From NCBI GenBank assembly GCA_958414825.1, contig CATYXQ010000026.1, positions 1-25,251 of the forward strand: a stretch of DNA of 25,251 nt, in the 5' to 3' direction. The stretch comes from an uncultured Eubacteriales bacterium. GTDB lineage: Bacteria; Bacillota; Clostridia; Oscillospirales; CAG-272. The notes below the pieces were generated by a model. The model searched no databases and was not told where the DNA came from. It saw only the letters and a program-made list of their open reading frames with translations. Both the position numbers and the translations under genes were made by a program. Of this stretch, positions 22,386 through 25,251 are shown piece after piece (the stretch's first letter is position 1; the number at the start of each line of letters is the position of its first letter).

Positions 22386-23393
22386 ATGAAACAAAAAAAG
22401 AATATTTTACTCATCACAACGGGCGGGACCATTGCTTCTGTGGAAAGCCCGGACGGTCTTGTCCCTGCCGGAAGCGAAATCCTTGCGGAGGAGATCGGTC
22501 GTCTGCGCTCGTACTATGCTATAGAGGTATGCGATCTTTTGCGGCTGGACAGTTCCAATATTCAGCCGGAGGAGTGGTCGCGCATTGCGCGCTGCGTGTT
22601 TGAAAACCGCCCGCGCTTTGACGGTATTGTGATTACACACGGTACGGATACGATGGCTTATACGGCGTCTGCCCTCTCCTTTATGTTACAAAATATGGAT
22701 TTGCCCGTTGTCCTGACCGGCGCCCAATTGCCGATGCAGAGCCCGGTGTCCGATGCGTTTGACAATCTACGCACAGCGTTTTTGATGGCGGCGTCCGGGC
22801 GTCCCGGTATCTTTGTGGCGTTTAATCGAAAGGTCATGCTCGGGTGTCGTGCCGTTAAGGTACGCGCTGAGAGCTTTGACGCTTTTGAGAGCGTGAATAT
22901 GCGTTATGCCGCCATTGAGTCGGCTGCGGGGCTGAAAATTCATGAAGATGTGCTGCCGATCCGGCGCGGTGAGCCGGCACTTTACGATCAGGTCAGCACG
23001 GATGTCTTTTTGATGAAACTGACGCCCGGACTTTCGCCTGTGATTTTTGACAAGCTTTGTGATATGGGGTATCGCGGCATGGTTATAGAGGCGTTCGGCG
23101 TCGGCGGTATGCATTTTCTGCATCGTGATCTCGCGGGCAAGGTTCATATGCTGGCGGAGCGCGGCGTTTCGGTTGTGACTTGCAGTCAATGCCTCTATGA
23201 CGCCAGCAATCTGCATGTATATGAGGTTGGCAAACGGTTGCTTGACGTCGGGGTCATCCAGGGATACGATATGACGACAGAGGCGGCGGTAACCAAACTG
23301 ATGTGGGCGCTCGGCAACGGAATGAATCCCGCGCAGATTCGAAAATTTTTTGCGCAGAGCGTTGCGGGGGAAATCGCCCTTCCGCTTGCTTGA
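22386..23393 (+). CDS. ansA: Type I L-asparaginase
   Basis: 335 aa. Hydrolyses L-asparagine to aspartate and ammonia. The first catalytic motif is LITTGGTIAS (about 8-17) with the nucleophile Thr. The second is ITHGTDTMAYTASALSFML with the Thr-Asp pair. The substrate-area blocks PVVLTGAQLPMQSPVSDAFDNLRTAF and GMVIEAFGVGG-like sequence are intact. There is no signal peptide, so it is the cytoplasmic type I form. The ATG at 22386 is chosen because the family start KNILLITTGGT follows. AAGGA lies 12 nt upstream. An earlier frame extension has no ribosome site. It has its own promoter. Confidence 0.95.
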   Translation: MKQKKNILLITTGGTIASVESPDGLVPAGSEILAEEIGRLRSYYAIEVCDLLRLDSSNIQPEEWSRIARCVFENRPRFDGIVITHGTDTMAYTASALSFMLQNMDLPVVLTGAQLPMQSPVSDAFDNLRTAFLMAASGRPGIFVAFNRKVMLGCRAVKVRAESFDAFESVNMRYAAIESAAGLKIHEDVLPIRRGEPALYDQVSTDVFLMKLTPGLSPVIFDKLCDMGYRGMVIEAFGVGGMHFLHRDLAGKVHMLAERGVSVVTCSQCLYDASNLHVYEVGKRLLDVGVIQGYDMTTEAAVTKLMWALGNGMNPAQIRKFFAQSVAGEIALPLA

Positions 23394-23457
23394 TTGCCTG
23401 TCTGTACTTTGGCGAATATTCGCTTGCCTTTTCAACTTTTTTGTGCATTTTTATCTA

Positions 23458-23486
23458 TTGACAATGCATATTTATTAGCGTATACT
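23458..23486 (+). promoter_or_regulatory. Promoter of the polar amino acid binding lipoprotein gene
   Basis: Perfect TTGACA (23458-23463), 17-nt spacer, TATACT (23481-23486). The leader contains a short AGCG...CCCGCT hairpin (about 23492-23510), then AGGAGA before the ATG. A GCGAATATTCGC palindrome (23412-23423) lies between ansA and this promoter. Confidence 0.85.
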
Positions 23487-23537
23487 ATTGGAAGCGCGGG
23501 GAAACCCGCTAACATTTTTACAGGAGATACAAGAATT

Positions 23538-24374
23538 ATGAAAACGTTTGTTAAGATTTTCTGTGCGGCGCTTGCGCTTGTGCTGTGCGCTGCTTGTTTT
23601 GCCGCCTGCGGCGAGGGAAATTCCGAGAACACTACGGTGGATACCGGTACATCCTCGTCTGAGGAAAGTTCGACTTCGGATACAACCGATGCCAGTACGC
23701 CGGATGGTGAGAAAAAGATTCTGAAAATGGGCACCAACGCAGAGTTCCCGCCGTATGAATATTATGAAAAAGAACAGATCGTCGGCATCGATGTGGAAAT
23801 TGCGGCAGCGATTGCGGACAAGCTCGGCATGGAACTGGTTATTGAGGACATGAAGTTCGATTCCATCGTTGCTTCCGTTGTTTCGGGCGGCGTCGATATC
23901 GGCGTGGCGGGCATGACGGTGACTCCGGAGCGTTTGGAGAGCGTGAATTTTTCCTCCAGCTATGCTACCGGTATTCAGTCTGTCATTGTGAAAGAGGGAT
24001 CCGCCATTAAGACGTTGGATGACCTCAACGGCAAAAAGATCGGCGTGCAGCTGAGCACGACCGGCGATATTTTTGCTTCTGAAGATTACGGCGAAGACAA
24101 TGTAATTAAGTATGCAAAAGGTGCGGATGCTGTTTTGGCGCTGGTCGGCGGCGATGTGGATGCTGTGATTATCGACAATGCGCCCGCTAAGGTTTTTGTA
24201 GATGCCAATCCCGGTCTTACGCTTCTCGATACGGATTATGCAATCGAAGAATATGCAATCGCGGTTGCTAAGGACAATACCGAACTGCTCGACGCGATCA
24301 ACGGCGCGCTTGAGGAACTCATTGCCGACGGCACGATTGATAAAATCATTGCGAAGTATATCACTGCTGAATAA
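23538..24374 (+). CDS. Polar amino acid ABC transporter, substrate-binding lipoprotein
   Basis: 278 aa. A lipoprotein signal (MKTFVKIFCAALALVLCAACF) has a lipobox FAA-C24. A Ser/Thr/Asp-rich linker follows (about 27-57), then the family 3 solute-binding domain. The blocks are KMGTNAEFPPYEYYE (start of the domain), IVGIDVEIAAAIADKLGMEL, GVDIGVAGMTVTPERLESVNFSS, LNGKKIGVQLSTTGD, and GDVDAVIIDNAPAKVFV. The C-terminal helix ELLDAINGALEELIADGTIDKIIAKYI completes the fold. It belongs to the cystine/glutamine/arginine group; the ligand is not defined. AGGAGA is 10 nt before the ATG. The permease and ATPase genes expected with it are not seen immediately downstream; a membrane-anchored protein gene and the window edge follow. 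Confidence 0.92.
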   Translation: MKTFVKIFCAALALVLCAACFAACGEGNSENTTVDTGTSSSEESSTSDTTDASTPDGEKKILKMGTNAEFPPYEYYEKEQIVGIDVEIAAAIADKLGMELVIEDMKFDSIVASVVSGGVDIGVAGMTVTPERLESVNFSSSYATGIQSVIVKEGSAIKTLDDLNGKKIGVQLSTTGDIFASEDYGEDNVIKYAKGADAVLALVGGDVDAVIIDNAPAKVFVDANPGLTLLDTDYAIEEYAIAVAKDNTELLDAINGALEELIADGTIDKIIAKYITAE

Positions 24375-24392
24375 TCAGGTTGTGAAAAAATA

Positions 24393-24420
24393 GGAGCAGG
24401 AGATGCTGTCCTGTCTTTTA
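24393..24420 (+). terminator. Terminator after the binding-protein gene
   Basis: GGAGCAG can pair with CTGTCC with one bulged G across a 6-nt loop. It is followed by TGTCTTTTAGTTT. It lies 18 nt past the stop codon. It closely resembles the terminator at 24597-24625. Confidence 0.6.
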
Positions 24421-24471
24421 GTTTATCGATAAATCGGAAACTGCGAAGAAGGAAACGATCAATTAATTATG

Positions 24472-24590
24472 TTTGCAAGGCGGACATGCGCCGCCTTGCA
24501 AATACCTTACGGGCGTGCGAGTGCCGCCAAAGGCGGCGCGACGGCGAGAGCGTACACGCCCCATCATCGAAAAACCCTGGTTTTTCGATG
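24472..24590. repeat. Block of nested hairpins, possible dispersed element or structured RNA
   Basis: Three structures sit in a row. First is a perfect 12-bp stem (24472-24483 with 24491-24502). Second is an outer 7-bp stem (24511-24517 with 24555-24561) enclosing a GCCGCC/GGCGGC hairpin with an AAA loop (24523-24537). Third is a 12-bp stem CATCGAAAAACC/GGTTTTTCGATG with a 2-nt loop (24565-24590). The block is more GC-rich than its surroundings and lies between two similar terminators. It may be a repeated intergenic element or a non-coding RNA; no known family is recognised. The reading frame through it is open and continues into the next gene, but the hairpin density argues against coding. 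Confidence 0.55.
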
Positions 24591-24596
24591 GTCAGA

Positions 24597-24625
24597 GGAG
24601 CAGGGGACGCTGCTCCTATTTTTAT
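24597..24625 (+). terminator. Intrinsic terminator closing the hairpin block
   Basis: GGAGCAG/CTGCTCC stem with a 6-nt loop, extendable by an A-T pair. It is followed by TATTTTTATTTATT. It lies upstream of the next gene, so it ends transcription from the block or the binding-protein gene. Confidence 0.8.
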
Positions 24626-24672
24626 TTATTCTGCGAATATACGCGGTATATGCGGTATATAAGGATGAAAGT

Positions 24673-25251
24673 ATGAAAAACAGAAAGAAAATTCTCCTGA
24701 TTGGAATCGCGGTTGCTCTGATGGTTGCGGCTGTTTTATTCGGCTGGCTGTATACCAGAAAAAGTATGGTCGCCTCTGAAATTACAGAGGATGAGGCGCG
24801 TCAGATTATTGCGGATGCGTTTTCGGCAATGCCGGGAAAATACGCGCGTGATTCCATCAAGTACATAGAAAGCAAAAGCTCGTTTGAAATTCTGTCCATG
24901 GATTACGGCTTGCAAAAGAATATAGAGGTAGCATGTACCTTTCATACTATAGACGCCAAGCGCGTCATTTCGGAAAATATTACGCTTTTGCTGGATATGG
25001 ATACCAAAGATCCGGTTACCGGAATTGAAATGACGTCCACAAAGCTAAAGCTGAAGATTGACGAGAAGCTTTTGCCGCTTTTGGCGGAGGCGGATTCGGT
25101 GACGCAGAATGTGACCGTAGAATTGTATGAAACTGCGGACGGGTTTCGGGTGTATACTTCTGATGCGGTAGTAGACGCGTATTATGGCGGCGTTGATTCG
25201 GCGACAAAAGATGTAATGTCTCTGACTTCGATTGAGTTGGGCGTAAATACG
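24673..25251 (+). CDS. Membrane-anchored extracytoplasmic protein, N-terminal part (cut by right edge)
   Basis: 193 codons visible, no stop before the edge. A basic N-terminus (MKNRKK) and one transmembrane helix at about 7-26 (ILLIGIAVALMVAAVLFGWL) precede an outside domain. This has alternating strands and helices (ITEDEARQIIADAF, KLKIDEKLLPLLAEA, NVTVELYETADGFRVYTSD). I do not recognise the family, and no catalytic motif is visible. AAGGA lies 7 nt before the ATG. Just upstream is a tandem GCGGTATAT repeat (24643-24660), which could contain a -10 element. The frame is open back to 24469, but the ATG at 24673 with its ribosome site is the likely start. It follows an amino acid binding protein, so a link to that importer is possible but unproven. 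Confidence 0.8.
   Translation, partial: MKNRKKILLIGIAVALMVAAVLFGWLYTRKSMVASEITEDEARQIIADAFSAMPGKYARDSIKYIESKSSFEILSMDYGLQKNIEVACTFHTIDAKRVISENITLLLDMDTKDPVTGIEMTSTKLKLKIDEKLLPLLAEADSVTQNVTVELYETADGFRVYTSDAVVDAYYGGVDSATKDVMSLTSIELGVNT

Noticed and set aside
24472..24590. CRISPR array or IS element in the hairpin block
   Set aside because: No regularly spaced direct repeats with unique spacers, no transposase frame and no clear terminal inverted repeats.

Overview
The window looks like a piece of chromosome from a monoderm (Gram-positive-type) member of the class Clostridia, possibly an uncultured Oscillospirales/Christensenellales-like gut bacterium. The evidence is the ylm/sepF/divIVA/lspA division cluster, KtrAB-type potassium uptake, a type III glutamine synthetase, lipobox-type substrate-binding proteins, consensus sigma-A promoters, and frequent GTG and TTG starts after strong Shine-Dalgarno sites. 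The taxonomic call is an inference from gene content; no rRNA or other marker is present. No phage, IS element, CRISPR array, tRNA or rRNA was seen.

Layout. (1) 1-710, minus strand: the N-terminus of alaS running off the left edge, behind a perfect promoter with a short leader, and a small acidic membrane protein with its own terminator and promoter. (2) 841-12055, plus strand: a long, tightly packed gene run. It starts with a PfkB-like protein that appears to have lost its catalytic motif, an alpha/beta hydrolase, miaA and a lone HlyD-like membrane adaptor. It continues into the division-associated set yggS(ylmE)-sepF-yggT-ylmH-divIVA-lspA-rluD and ends with ktrB-ktrA. Many junctions are 4-nt ATGA overlaps or similar. 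(3) 12181-17100, plus strand: a complete branched-chain amino acid ABC importer, livJ-H-M-G-F, with its own promoter, an operator-like palindrome, an AT-rich hairpin after livJ and a bidirectional terminator at the end. (4) 17131-22166, minus strand: type III glutamine synthetase with a strong promoter, an upstream inverted repeat and a structured leader; a 70-aa conserved-type small protein; and a two-gene unit of a membrane acyltransferase and a beta-lactamase-fold serine hydrolase. (5) 22263-25251, plus strand: type I L-asparaginase, a polar amino acid binding lipoprotein, a 200-bp intergenic block of nested hairpins between two similar terminators, and a membrane-anchored protein cut by the right edge.

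How it fits together. Regions 3 to 5 are mostly about nitrogen: import of branched-chain and polar amino acids, asparagine deamidation and ammonia assimilation into glutamine. Region 2 combines septum placement and membrane-linked division factors with RNA modification (MiaA, RluD), lipoprotein maturation (LspA) and potassium homeostasis (KtrAB). LspA would act on the lipoproteins encoded here (LivJ and the polar amino acid binding protein).

The points most worth checking are the nested-hairpin intergenic element at 24.4-24.6 kb, the degenerate PfkB protein, the palindrome and leader upstream of glnN, and the acyltransferase/serine hydrolase pair. Nothing here is clearly an undescribed system. 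The intergenic element is the best candidate for something new.
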